The position numbers and the translations under genes were made by a program. From contig NC_057765.1 in assembly GCF_010389155.1 (NCBI RefSeq), positions 2,232,001-2,296,000 on the forward strand: DNA of 64,000 nt, read 5' to 3'. The stretch comes from Erigeron canadensis (Eukaryota; Streptophyta; Magnoliopsida; Asterales; Asteraceae). The notes beneath the pieces were generated by a model. The model was not told the origin of the DNA and ran no database searches. It saw only the letters and a list, made by a program, of their open reading frames with translations. This document shows, in pieces, positions 33,991 to 45,260 of this stretch (the stretch's first letter is position 1; each line of letters starts with the position of its first letter).

Positions 33991-36900
33991 ATTAAAGCCA
34001 ATTATTTGAATGAGGTGGAATTTTGGGACCATTTACTTACAAATAGGTTATAATTTTGAGCTAGGTTAAGGGGATGAAATATATAAACTTAAATAAGAGG
34101 AAACTAAAATTAAAATAGATTCAAACACGTTAAAAACACCCCAAGCGCAAATTTAAATTCTAACATCTCCCTAACCCCTTTATCCAGAAACTGTTTCGGC
34201 TCAACTCAATTTGACTCTGAAATAAACTACTAGAATTGAATTAATACCTAACCTACCCACTCTGCCACCTCTATACAAAATCTAGATTAGAGGTAAGATA
34301 CAAAACGATGGAAGGATGCATACCTTAACCTTCTTCAGTAAATCCTTTGCCTTCTGATCATTTTTGAAGTGATCACGTACAGGCTGCAAGACAGACAAGT
34401 CATGTTCAGACTAATAAATACATGCTCTATACGCAATTGATATTTTCGTTAGAACAGGTTTTGTGACTTCGAGTACAAAAGCCCAGATGTATACTAACAG
34501 GGAAAAAAATAATGCCCACAAAGTTTAGTATCCTTGCAAGATATTTCATGCACACAGATCTTATAAAACAAAATGAAAATATATACCTGCAAAATCCTAT
34601 TCAAGGCTTTAGATAGAGCAGGTTTTAGATCACCAGGATGCAACTCCCCTTTCTCATAATCAACAATTAGTTCTTCGTAGGTGGTAAATACCCTGATTTT
34701 TAAAAAAAAATATATAACACAAAAACGAGTATCAGCAGGCTTGCCATAAGTCAAGAAGGCAAGAACCCTTAGCCATCAATCAAATTGCAAGTTAATGTTT
34801 CAAAAACTCACTTGTCACCTCCGTTTTTCTCTTGCCTTTCAACCTTAAACTCATTAAACCATGGAAATACAATGTACTTGAGGTACTCAAGACATGGATT
34901 CCCTTCAACAACACTCGGTGGGCAGTATGCTTTCTTTATTTTTAAATTAACTTCAACCTGAGGCATTCATCAGCACAAACAGTTAATACTATATGATTGA
35001 ACAAGTCACAAGCACAATCTTTTACTGTGTGATTAACCATAACTTTATACTTTTCCAGTAAAAAGGTAATACAAACGTGGGACGAAGCCTTACTTCTTGA
35101 GGGTAAAGGTGGCAAATTGGAAATTTCAACCCACTTGCATAATGAATGGGTCGAACTTGGGTGGCGTTAACGAGAAAAAGATGGATTCAAATAAATGTAA
35201 ATATAGCTTTTAATATCATATATAACACACTAATCAATTGTAAAAACCAACAAGATGAATAAAAAGGTAAATGTAGGTTGACCTAACCCATTTTAGGATA
35301 TTACCCAACCCAGCCATATCGCCAAACAAAATCGTACCTCCTCATCCTCCATAAATATTGCCGAAGAAGAATCAGACTTTGACATCTTCTCCTGTCCTTG
35401 CAATAGTCCAGGGAGCATGTCTGCAAAGCAAGAGCAGAGTTTAAAAATCACAATAATACAAAAAGAATAACTAGTCAAATATATAGAATCTTACGATGAG
35501 ACAAAATGATAGGTTTGTTTTTCCGTTTAATGTCATCGCAGTACTCCCTTGCAAGAACGTTAACTTTCCGCTGATCCATCCCTAGCTGACAAATATCAGC
35601 CTAATCCAACAAAAATATATGGTATATAATCAATGACTCATCAAATCTACAAAAGTTCATGTATCGTTGAGAAAAAGATATAATAATAACCTTAAGAAAA
35701 AATATATCTGCACATTGCATGCATGGGTAAAATATCTGGGCAGCAGTCAAGTCATCTTGCTCATTCCGGCCCATAATTTGACAGCACCTAAAACATCCAT
35801 AACGCAATTTTATGAATCTTCATGATGATACCATAACATGTTAAACAAAATAATCCCCGTACCTTGTTATCCTAGGAAGCTTGTTTCTTCGGGCAATATC
35901 CATAACAAGAGGCCAGTACTCATGTGCTCTTGAATTAATTTCCTCGGAAGACCAAAGAAACTCAACATTCTCTAAGTTCATCCCTGCGGCTTTCCAGATC
36001 TCAATCAAGTATTCTCCAACAGTTTTTATTTTTTTCAAATCACCACCCATTTTGTTGTTTAATTGAGCAAACCAATCTGCTATCCAAATTTTGACTTTGC
36101 AGCCAGCAGAAGTCATTTTATTAACATTGATGGTCTTCATAACTCCCTGTTCGATAATTAACACAAATCACAACACATAAGCAACTTTTTTTTGAACGGC
36201 ATTCTAATCTACATCTATTCCTAAATTACACGCATGTCTGAGATGAAACCTAGGACTCTCGAAAAATCCCCAATCAATCCACCCCCACAAATGTGAAAAG
36301 TGAGACTCGAACCCAGGTGGATCCTCCCAAGATCAAAGACCTTACCAATGGGCCACCAACCCCAATGGCTAAAACACATAAGCAACTTACTAACACCTTG
36401 TAATAAATCAACTAATTACGTCAACTTATCTAGCAAGAAACAAGCACAAGTCCCTTCCTTTTTTTCCAAAACTACTTAAAAAAGAAGACAATGAACCACC
36501 TACAACTATGGCGAAAACACGTATAATTACATAATCTAAGTGCATTGTAGAAATACGAAAGCAAAAAAAAACCTGAGCAATATGCATTCGGCCAGAAGGT
36601 TCGAATCCATCGTAACAGATGGGCTGAGGCTTCTTAGCAAGAAGGTTCATGAGTTCTTCTTCTTGAATGCATTCTTCCCCAATACTCCTCACTATCTGAA
36701 ACTTTTCTTCTACACTCATCATCCTGAAACAATTCAATCTCAATTTCTATATATACACTATCATATTTAACCATACATAAAGTAAAGTAATTTAAGCACC
36801 CAATGCCGTCTTCCACGGGTTTTGGGTCCCAGTATCTCGACGGTGTATGGGAAGGTAAAGTAACCATACATACATATATACAATAGTACAAATATACATA

Positions 36901-37101
36901 ATTATAAATCCATCAAAAAAAAAGAAAGGGTTGTTTGGGTTTTTGATTATATGCTTATTTGCCTGATACAGAAAGAATAATAGTTTTGAAATTCCAAAAA
37001 ATAGCTTACTGTGTAGTAGTCGTAGTGGTAGCAGAATTGGATGATGATGATGATGAATCTTCAGTGATGGTAAGTGATTCAAGTTCTTCTTCCAGTGACA
37101 T
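33797..37101 (-). CDS. Tyrosyl-tRNA synthetase, cytosolic type
   Basis: Charges tRNA-Tyr with tyrosine using ATP. Ten exons on the minus strand join in frame to 381 residues: 37101-37010, 36723-36573, 36146-35863, 35787-35691, 35600-35495, 35420-35338, 34957-34812, 34692-34587, 34383-34324 and 33817-33797 (stop TGA 33799-33797). All introns are GT..AG. Exon 2 holds the class I signature region FEPSGRMHIAQ (71-81); exon 4 has GRNEQDDLTAAQ; exon 6 has the KMSKS loop (255-259) in EKMSKSDSSSAIFM. Length and order match plant cytosolic TyrRS such as Arabidopsis At2g33840 (385 residues, recalled). The N-terminus is a Ser/Thr-rich low-complexity lead, SLEEELESLTITED then SSSSSSN and a Thr run. The last exon codes only GFKVTK. 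Intron 1 carries a SINE tail fragment and intron 2 a complete SINE. No organelle-targeting peptide is evident. Confidence 0.96.
36188..36372 (-). mobile_element. tRNA-derived SINE in TyrRS intron 2, with 16-bp target duplication
   Basis: Perfect direct repeats AACACATAAGCAACTT at 36172-36187 and 36373-36388 flank the element. On the minus strand it begins GGGGTTGGTGGCCCATTGG (A box), then GGGTTCGAGTCTC (B box), and ends GCCGTTCAAAAAAA. It lies in the same orientation as the gene and well away from its splice sites. Confidence 0.93.
36795..36860 (-). mobile_element. 3' fragment of the SINE family seen at 51886-52150, in TyrRS intron 1
   Basis: CAATGCCGTCTT.CACGGG, TTTTGGGTCCCA and CGACGGTGTATGGG appear in the same order as at 51899-51955. 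The tRNA-like head is missing. A more diverged copy lies at 38456-38516 in the duplicated intron. Confidence 0.75.
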
Positions 37102-38429
37102 CTTCAGCGGCAGGTCCGTGACGCATACACAGTCACACAGCCAAGATTTAGGTTAGTGATTTTTGAATTATAATAATGCTAGTTGAATGTTTCTGTCTTC
37201 TATCTATGTTTATGTCGAGGTCTTGTTTCACGATACAGCGGCCAGCGGCGGGTGTGGTTGACTGTGTGAGGGTTATGTTCAATAAATAAAGATAATAATA
37301 GATAAATATAGGTTAATTATTTTTTTTTAAAAATGATTATAGGTTAACCGGATAAAAATCAAATTTTGTTTTGAAAGTAAGGATCAATTAGGAACCGGTT
37401 ACGTATCGTTAGGTTAATCGGTTTTTGTGCACCTCTGAGTGATTGGAATTTGTTAGGCCCATTTTCATTGAGTTATGATTTAAGCCCATTTAAAGTGAGC
37501 AATGTCATTCATGAGATCCATTTTGATTGGAAAGTTTTCTTGAAAATTTAACAATTTTTATATGTTCGAAAAGGATTTCAAATATGATAAATTATTTGTA
37601 TTTTTCTAACTTTGGAGATACAAATCATCATATCTTTTTTTTACATCAATTAATTTTACATTCACCGCTATGTTGATGCCGCCATTGTTATCGTTGCCAC
37701 ACCACCAACCCACCATCGTCCCGTCTTATCGCAGAGACATATGTTTAGTTTATTGGTTCCATAGCTAAAAAGGGATATTGAATTGGTAGATATGAGATGT
37801 TGACTTTGGTAGGAAGTAGTAATGGACAAAAACAATATTTTACATATATAAAGTTTAAGTAATATAATAAATTTCGGACACTTTTTTATAAGTATAAATA
37901 TGATCCCGTTTTGATTTTACAGAATAAAGATTCTAATATGATGTTAGAGCCAAGAAAAGTTACAATCGATTTTACAACATTGAAGGTTCAAAGCACAATG
38001 TCTAAAAATAACTACAACTTTTCTTACTTGCATTAATCTCATTGAGAGACAAGATTTTGATGTCACAAGTTTTATATTTAAAAAAGAGATATTGGACTCT
38101 TTATTCCTTTTACTCTACTTTCAAACATTTTATAATACATCTTTTTTACCTCTAAATCTCTAATAGTTCTTGCCTTAAGGTTTGGGTTTCTTTTTTCATT
38201 TATGGTAAATTTCTTACTTCAAATTTAGACAAAAAATATACTTTCTATAACAAGTCACAAACATACACGTACTAAATATATGAACTCCATGCATGGTTTC
38301 TTAAACCCGTAACCCCTCAAATTCACATCATTTTTTTTTGTGTGTGGTTAAAAGGCTTCACATATTCTAAATTCCAAATTCAATAATTCCAACAATGTCA
38401 TCTACACTGTCATCCGAGCCTGAAGAACC
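37102..38429. other. TyrRS upstream region
   Basis: TyrRS leader and promoter side (read on minus), then AT-rich spacer. A CACC-rich patch at 37680-37735 resembles Helitron 3' ends seen elsewhere here but has no clear terminus. No gene seen. Confidence 0.45.
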
Positions 38430-38706
38430 ATACATAAAGTAAAGTAATTTAAGAACTCAATGTTGTCTTCTACGGATTTTGGGTCTCTATACGTCGACAG
38501 TGTATTTGGAGTAAAGTAACCATACATACATATATACAGATATACATAATAATAAATCCATATAGAGCAAATCCTTTGTATTTCACTCCATCAAAAAAGG
38601 GTACGTTGTTTGGGTTTTTGACTATATGCTTATTTGCTTGATACAGAAAGAATAATAGCTTTGAAATTCCAAAAAATAACAATAATTGATACATTTTAGT
38701 AAGATG

Positions 38707-38744
<38 letters not shown>

Positions 38745-39110
38745 TGGATATATTAACTTACTGTGTAGTAGTCATAGTGGTAGTAGAATTCGATGATGAT
38801 GATGATTCTTCAGTGATGGTAAGTGATTCAAGTTCTTCGACGATGATGATTCTCTGACCTAAATCTTGGATGTGTGACTGTGTATGTGTGATGTGTCACA
38901 GGCCTGCCGCTGAAGATGTCAAAGGAAGAAGAACTTGAATCACTTACCATCACTAAAGAATCATCATCATCGAATTATGCCACCATTACGACTACTACCA
39001 CACAGTAAGTTAATATATCCGAAGATTATAATATATATACATATATTAACTTACTGTGTAGTAGTAGTCATAATGGTAGCAGAATTCGATGATGATGATT
39101 CTTCAGTGTT
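38430..39110. pseudogene. Inverted array of three extra copies of TyrRS exon 1 and its flanks
   Basis: Copy b (minus): 38430-38838 repeats TyrRS intron 1 (including the SINE tail) and most of exon 1. Copy c (plus): 38854-39004 repeats 5' leader plus a full exon 1; its ATG at 38916 opens 29 codons (KEEELESLTITKESSSSNYA then Thr-rich) ending at a perfect CA|GTAAGT donor, in the same phase as the real exon. Copy d (minus): about 39047-39108, exon 1 fragment. Copies b/c and c/d form inverted repeats (CACAGTAAGTTAATAT facing ATATTAACTTACTGTG). An (AT)n run at 38707-38740 separates intron and exon parts. No downstream TyrRS exons follow copy c, so these are exon-shuffling relics. Confidence 0.88.
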
Positions 39111-39324
39111 AGCCGTAGTGGTTAGTCCAATTATGCCCTCATGGCCTCATCGCGTTAAGTTATATCATTTGACTAACTCGTAGAAATAACATTGTCTCGC
39201 CACTTCAAAAAAATACATAAAACGAGAAATCGTGGTATCTAAAAGCTTCATCTCACAAATACCATGTCCATAACATCAAGAATAATTGAACTAATAAAAG
39301 ATTTAATAATATTTCAAGGTTTGA

Positions 39325-39555
39325 TACATGGTAGTCAATCAATCCCATTGTCCTTAGCACCATTTTGTATCTAGCCTTCTTATCGTCCCTACATGAATAA
39401 AGAGTAACAGAAAATTAGAAGAGGGCACAAAAGTTTAAAAAAAATAGAAGAATCTGAAACCTACTTTTCATTAGGATAGACAACACCAAATTGGAGGGGA
39501 AACTCATCAAAAGTTTGCCTCGTCGGATACCAACACAAACGATCTTGTTTGTGTC
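39325..39555 (-). other. Unrecognised coding-like remnant
   Basis: On the minus strand, 39555-39460 reads YGHKQDRLCWYPTRQTFDEF and then FPLQFGVVYPNEK before a GTAGGT-like donor, and 39390-39330 reads DDKKARYKMVLRTMGLIDYH. The residues are protein-like and the two pieces could be joined by an intron of about 70 bases, but no start or end is visible and I do not recognise the family. Confidence 0.35.
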
Positions 39556-40353
39556 CATACCTTTGTTTAATAAAGAGGAAAAGGACACTTAATAAAACAA
39601 GAAAGCATGAATCATATTAATACTAAAACCACGGCGTAATTGTTGGATGATGTTTAGGTTCTCAAAAATAGCAGGCTTGAGAACGTTGTTCCGCTTCACA
39701 AATTTAATGTAGTATCTCACACTTAATAGTCACATGAACTTTGTTTTGGCTAAAAGGTTGGTATTGCCTGTAAATCAACATAAAAACACGTATAGTTTGA
39801 TTCCACTAATGTCTCTCACTTGAGCTTCATATAACTTAGATTCTTCCTAGCATCCTTTGTCCAAGTCCTTTCTATTTGTTACGATGTTACTTTTTCAGCT
39901 TTTTAAAGTGTAGATATCTTAGTTTTTGGATATTTAATTGGTACATGTTTTATTTTATATAAAGTTTGAGCTACAATTTACCCCCTTACCATTATCATAA
40001 ACTATCGATTGTATTTGATTGTGGATCAAATAAGGTTACTTAGATTTTTGTTACTTAATTTTTTGTTTTGTTTGGCCTTTGTCTTTCTTTAGGTTTACCA
40101 ATGAACCTGAAGAAGCAGGTCTAAACAGAGTTGGGAGGTTATTTTGACGTTTATTTTTTATCCAAATGAGCTTGGCCTGTTAGAGGACATAACCTATGAG
40201 AGGTTTTCTTATTGAACTAGGATTAGTGTAGAGGAATAGGGTAGATAATTAATTACCTCTTTGGGGTTGTCTGCCAGGCGGCCAATGCTGCTTCGTGACT
40301 TAGGTTGATTAGCACCTGTATATTTTGGGCTCATCAGACCTTTGGGATTCTAC

Positions 40354-40391
<38 letters not shown>

Positions 40392-41079
40392 CCTTTCTTT
40401 TTTTTTCTTCTATAACTTGTTGGGAGGGGATAAGAGGAGTTTTTGCACATATTACTCTAAACTGTTGCTCACGTTTCACTTGCTTGGTCTTATGCTTGTG
40501 GTTAGGTTTAGTATTTTTTTATGTTGCTGTTTAACATGTCAATTGGGCTCTTACATGTTATGTTTTGTCGGATATGCTCCAAAGATGTTATGCTAGCTAT
40601 ATGTTTTGTCATTATGGTTACTTACCTCTTATTTTACCCATGTGACACGCGAGTGACACATATGGTTACTTACCTCTTATTTTATTACATGTTTAGTCTG
40701 ACAAGACTGTCTATATCTTACTTTCCTCATACCCCTTTTATATAAGGATTAAGTACTATTGTAGTTGTACAGACAACTCATTTCGTTATTACAATGGCAG
40801 GTATGCAATCTTGTGTGGTCAAAGAATGTCAATAAACTTGTGAGCAACAATGGATAGTTCCAAAATCAGATTATTGTTCTGAGACACCGTACCATGTCAA
40901 AGTTAACATTTACTAAAATGGAATAATGTATGATTAAAGGTGGTAAATTTGGTGGGTAGGGTAACACGACGAAACAAATATTTTCTGTATAGGGATGAAA
41001 AGGGTGATGTGGATCACTCATTATAACAAAAATGTTATTTGTTCATATTTATTTCTTATATTTTTAAAAAAAATGTGAA
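39556..41079. other. Intergenic spacer
   Basis: An (AT)n microsatellite occupies about 40355-40390. TTACTTACCTCTTATTTTA occurs twice (about 40618 and 40665), a small tandem duplication. Open frames around 40325-40745 arise from the microsatellite and are not supported. Confidence 0.5.
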
Positions 41080-41385
41080 AAAGTATGTTAATTTGTTAAC
41101 ACTTAAAATTGTATAAAACAAATTCACACTTAAAAGTGTAAAAACATTTTAAAAAGTCATATTTTTTTACAGCTATTAGTGTTTAAACAAAATATTCACC
41201 CTCAAAAGTGTGAAAAAATGTCACACATTTTCACACTTAATAGTGTGCGAACTAATTTGCCACACTCATTTTCCTCGCATTTCTTCTTATGTGAGGAAAT
41301 TTGGTTTCACAAATTACTTTCACACTTTTAAGTGTGAACAATTATAAACTTTTACACACTTGAAAATGTGAATTTTTTGTTTCTA
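41080..41385. repeat. Cluster of small palindromes CACACTT..AAGTGTG
   Basis: At least six inverted pairs of the word CACACTT/AAGTGTG with 2-4-base loops lie within 300 bp, e.g. near 41126, 41204, 41234, 41323 and 41358. See findings. Confidence 0.75.
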
Positions 41386-41489
41386 AATATAAGGATTATT
41401 ACCTATAAATATAACTAAATATGACAAAATATTTATGCTAAACAGATAGATACCACGGTGTCTCACCGTAGTTTAATAAAATTATAAAA

Positions 41490-42272
41490 AGATGAGAGAA
41501 CATCATATTTACCCTTACTAAACTTTAAAATCACATATTTACCCACCTAAATTCTTTAATATCATATATACCCACTCTAAACTTTATACTCTCACATTTA
41601 TCCACTTAAATAACTTAATATCATATATATCAATTTTAAACCTTATAACTCCTAATAACTATAAATTAAATAACTTATGAACTATTACGTCCATTTTGTT
41701 TTAGAAGTCTTTTTTTCTTTTACAAAGTTATCAACTCTTATTAACTGATCCATAATCAATTGACTGTAAAAAAGATGATTGTGGAAACCAACTTTGCATA
41801 TTCATAATAATTATATAAGTTGTTAGTACGAGTCATTCTTTAAATAAGTAGTTTGTTTATCATGAATTTTCTTTTTTTTCCTAATATATCAATCATATAT
41901 TTGTATCATTAAAAACAAATTTACTAGATTGATATACACACCCTTCAGACATAATCGATACTCGAAAATTATATCAATGTCTTTTATAGTTACATTTGGT
42001 TTATAAAAAATGAGCTATCGTAGAATTTTTAATGGGCGGTAACAAAAAGTTATCACTATCATGTGATGAACCATAACTATATTTATTACTTTACTACTTA
42101 AGTTGCTTTATGATAGTTTTAAGGTGTAAAATAAATGGGTATATAAGATGTTAAGTTGTTTAAGTGGGTAGATGTGAGAATTTTAAGGTGTAGATATAGA
42201 TATTAAGAAACTTAATTAAATAGGTAAATATATTATTTTTGTGTTTAGCAAGGAGAAATATTCTCTCTAAAA
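41490..42272. mobile_element. Putative foldback/MITE with long imperfect terminal inverted repeats
   Basis: The left 150 bp (GAGAGAA, then repeats of CATATTTACCCA.CTAAA..TTT) reappears inverted at 42110-42272 (AAGTGGGTAGATGTGAGAA, ending TTCTCTC). Each arm is itself made of 3-4 diverged ~40-bp repeats. The middle ~470 bp has no coding potential. Confidence 0.65.
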
Positions 42273-42427
42273 AGATTGATACCAAGCTCAAGAATCTTTA
42301 AAATTGAAGCCTATAATTATTCGGGATTTGCAAAACTTGAAGAGGAAATCGGTCTGTGTAATTATCCTATAATTAACCCGCCTATAACTTCACGTGTAAT
42401 ATTATCCTAATTTGATTCAAACACTTA

Positions 42428-42942
42428 TGTTGGATATTTTAGTATAATTGGGTTAACTTGTTTGATCAATATCGTCATAATAATACATCATATAGGATGG
42501 TGCGGAGTGCACGCCTATTTGAATTTATTATGACCTTAGGGGCGAAGCCCCTAAGGTACGGGAGTCTGGGGGCAGCGCCCCTGGGAGCGGGGTTCAAGGG
42601 GCAGAGCCCCTGGCTGGGGTCGAATTGTTATGGTGAAAACTCTTCCGAAAATTTTATTTTTGGAATTCGAGGGACTAATTTTGCCAAATTCGAAATATAA
42701 TAATTAACTGCCTAATGGAAGTTTTTGGGCCTAATTATATCCCGTTTTTAGAATTGATCATCACTTCTTTTCTTTCTCTCTTTTTCTCAGGTTCTGTTCT
42801 CTCAAACACAGATACACAAAACATTCTTAATCTTTGATTGTATTCGATTGAATAGTTTGGGTGAACCGCCAAATTGATTCAATCTGAAAGCGATTACGAC
42901 TATATTCAGTTATTTTGTTTGTTATCTCGAAATTTCCCAACA
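42428..42942 (+). mobile_element. Solo LTR of a retrotransposon, 515 bp
   Basis: Starts TGTTGGATATT and ends TTTCCCAACA, i.e. TG..CA with TGTTGG/CCAACA inverted ends. Flanks ACTTA (42423-42427) and ACTTC (42943-42947) agree at 4 of 5 positions, as expected for an aged 5-bp target duplication. No internal retrotransposon sequence adjoins it. A pyrimidine tract (TTCTTTTCTTTCTCTC) lies near 42766. Inside are three GC-rich hairpins (see findings). The 80-codon frame within it is not a gene. Confidence 0.75.
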
Positions 42943-42947
42943 ACTTC

Positions 42948-43307
42948 TGCTTTACCTATTATTTTATTTTATATTGCAGCGCAAATAATATAGATATGCA
43001 TGCATCAACTATGTATTTCGATCATAATAACTATAACCTCATCAGTTGGATCAACTACAACTTTACTTTATACATCTATAATATATCTTTTTCCGGCCAG
43101 CGGCATAAAAAAATCAATGAAACCAGAAACGATCCAACCAGAACCTGATGATAACAACCATGTTACCGATTTCAACGATTATAATTATAAGTTGTGGCTT
43201 AGAATGTATGTTATAAGAGTACATCAGGTAAGGAACAAAACAACTCATTCTTACCTTGAGTGGATTACCTTAGCTTTACATATATGTATATGTATATATA
43301 TACACGG
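42948..43307. other. Spacer with weak open frames
   Basis: Two overlapping frames (42915-43148, 43000-43338) have no recognisable family. Nothing further seen. Confidence 0.4.
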
Positions 43308-43496
43308 GGATAGGAATATAAGGGTGTTAGATACTTAAGATTAGGTGTGGTAAACTCACATATTTTTTTTTTAATCCATATAATTCATGGGGCCTCAAAC
43401 ATTTATTCGTTAATCAAAAAATATTAAAAAATTTGTATGTGAGGAGTTCTACACTTAAGCTTAGATGTCGGACAGTCTTATATTCACTTTTTCCTA
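43308..43496. mobile_element. MITE 'GAATATAAGG' family, copy B
   Basis: GGGGATAGGAATATAAGGGTG on the left and TCGGACAGTCTTATATTCAC on the right; body matches 19803-19996, with the same CATGGGG.CTCA.ACATTTATTC core. More diverged than copy A. Confidence 0.8.
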
Positions 43497-43499
43497 AAC

Positions 43500-44108
43500 A
43501 ATGATAATTAGTTATACACTATTTTATTTTTATGGACTTTTAATGCATCAAAATGTAGTTTTTAAGTGTTCCCACCGTATTTTTATTTTAAGGTTAATTG
43601 ATTGCCTATATATATATATATATATATATGGTGAAGGGATCAAGTGAGAACCACTAAAAAAATCATTTTTAAGGACTTTGCCCTTAGAGTTAAGGGTTAC
43701 GCCCGTGTCGTATCAAACCGCCACCATCACTTGGATCGCCGCCCATCAAATCCATGTCATTCTCATATGCGTCCGGTGACAACCATTTTAGAACGAATGA
43801 GGGTAACGCCCGTACCGTATCAATACGTTTTCTTAACTCGTAACCCAAATGATTTTTTACACAAAAATAGTAATAATAATAATTTTTTTTTATTGGAATG
43901 AGTTTTTGTTAAAAAAAAAATAAAATAAAAAAAAAGTTTCAAAAAATGAAAAATTAAAATTAAAAAAATAAAAAACCACAAAAATAGGAGAAAAAAAGAA
44001 GAAAACTAGTAGTTCTTACGGTTCTCTCCATATTTGTAGTTCTCACGTTCTCGATTTTTTTAAAGTTTTGCCAATATATTAAGCTTATATCAACAGAAAA
44101 AAATGATA
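43500..44108. other. Repeat-rich spacer
   Basis: 43535-43575 (TTTTATGGACTTTTAATGCA, TGTAGTTTTTAAGTGTTC) is a half copy of the foldback at 61160-61492. An (AT)n run at 43606-43630 is followed by GGGATCAAGTGAGAACC and, at 44010-44050, by inverted relatives (AGTTCTTACGGTTCTC, AGTTCTCACGTTCTC), so 43606-44055 may be another small element. Confidence 0.5.
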
Positions 44109-44432
44109 TCTATACCTACATATAAAAAGAATAGCCCCCTTTATTTATGAAAATGTTGAAATTACTCTATGCAATATTATAATAATACCCCTTACTATTT
44201 TTCTAAATCACCCTCTTCATTATTCGCTAATTTAATTATCCCCACTAATATACCTAAAATATCCTTAATAAAAAATTACACCGTCACTCTTTCAACTCTT
44301 AAAATGACTCCACTAACCACTATATTAATTATAATTACATCGATAGCCTACACTACTCGTTGTCCCCGCCATCAGTCGCACCATTCGTCACCACCGCATT
44401 GCCGTCGCCGCATTTGCGCGGACACCATGTCA
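44109..44432 (+). mobile_element. Helitron-like non-autonomous element
   Basis: Starts TCTATACCTACATATAAAAA after an A, and ends in a CACC-rich zone with GTCGCCGCATTTGCGCGGAC, the GCCGC..GCGCGG hairpin type also seen at 53400. The final CTRR is degenerate. Confidence 0.65.
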
Positions 44433-44744
44433 GTGTGTATATTTATATATATTCACCCATCCAATGTTGCTTATGCGATGTTAATTAATTAATTTGTTAC
44501 AAATTCTTCTTGGTTTTTAACTATTTATAACTTAGCTAACTACTCGTAATTTTTAAGGGCCAGGTTACGAAACTATATAAGCTGTAGTATGAACGGGCCG
44601 GATTCTCTTTTTATGTGCTTATTTATTTGTCATTGAGCCACTGAGGTCAAGAGTTCGACCTGTACTCATTGATGAAGATGGTAATAGGCCAGGTGTGTTA
44701 GACTAATGTGACTAAACCTTTTTTTTAATTGTTGTCTTTTATAG

Positions 44745-45260
44745 GATTTTAGCAGATCTAACCTTCCATTATTGGAAAAAGTAGTGATGGATACAATTTC
44801 AGATGATTTGGACTTGCCATATCGGCTGATAGAGAAAACAGTGATTGGACTGACTAACAGAAGGACTTGTTTCGACAAATACATTGTTGATAAACTACTA
44901 TGACATGGTGATAAGAAGACGACTGCTCAATCCAATACATCTTACACTCGTTGGGTTAAGCAAGTGAATGCAGCTGCACAAGAATTCGACCAAATATAAA
45001 TCTTGTATATGAAGCATGAGAAAATGATGAAGAAAAACGGGGGGTCGTTGTCGTCAAGATTTTCAATCTATTTCTCAGCCCGTAGGCTCGTGAACAACAT
45101 GAAGAAGACGGCCCCTAGTCTCTTTGCTCTTGCACAAGAGGAGGGTTGTGATGTCGCACAGTATTTGGTCGACCATGTATATGGACCAAACAACACCCAT
45201 ATATGGAAGCAGCCCATATCACTATATATATTAAGCTGCATTGATCGTATTATTACGTGA
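44745..45260 (+). other. Unrecognised gene remnant
   Basis: 44745-44902 is open (RSNLPLLEKVVMDTISDDLD, then LPYRLIEKTVIGLTNRR) directly after a TTTTATAG acceptor-like site. 45003-45260 is open for 85 codons with FSARRLVNNMKKTAPSLFAL and AQEEGCDVAQYLVDHVYG. Composition is gene-like and both could derive from one ancestral gene, but stops separate them and I do not recognise the protein. Confidence 0.35.

Noticed and set aside
41080..41385. CRISPR array
   Set aside because: The repeated word is a 7-mer with irregular spacing in a plant nuclear region; no direct-repeat/spacer structure.
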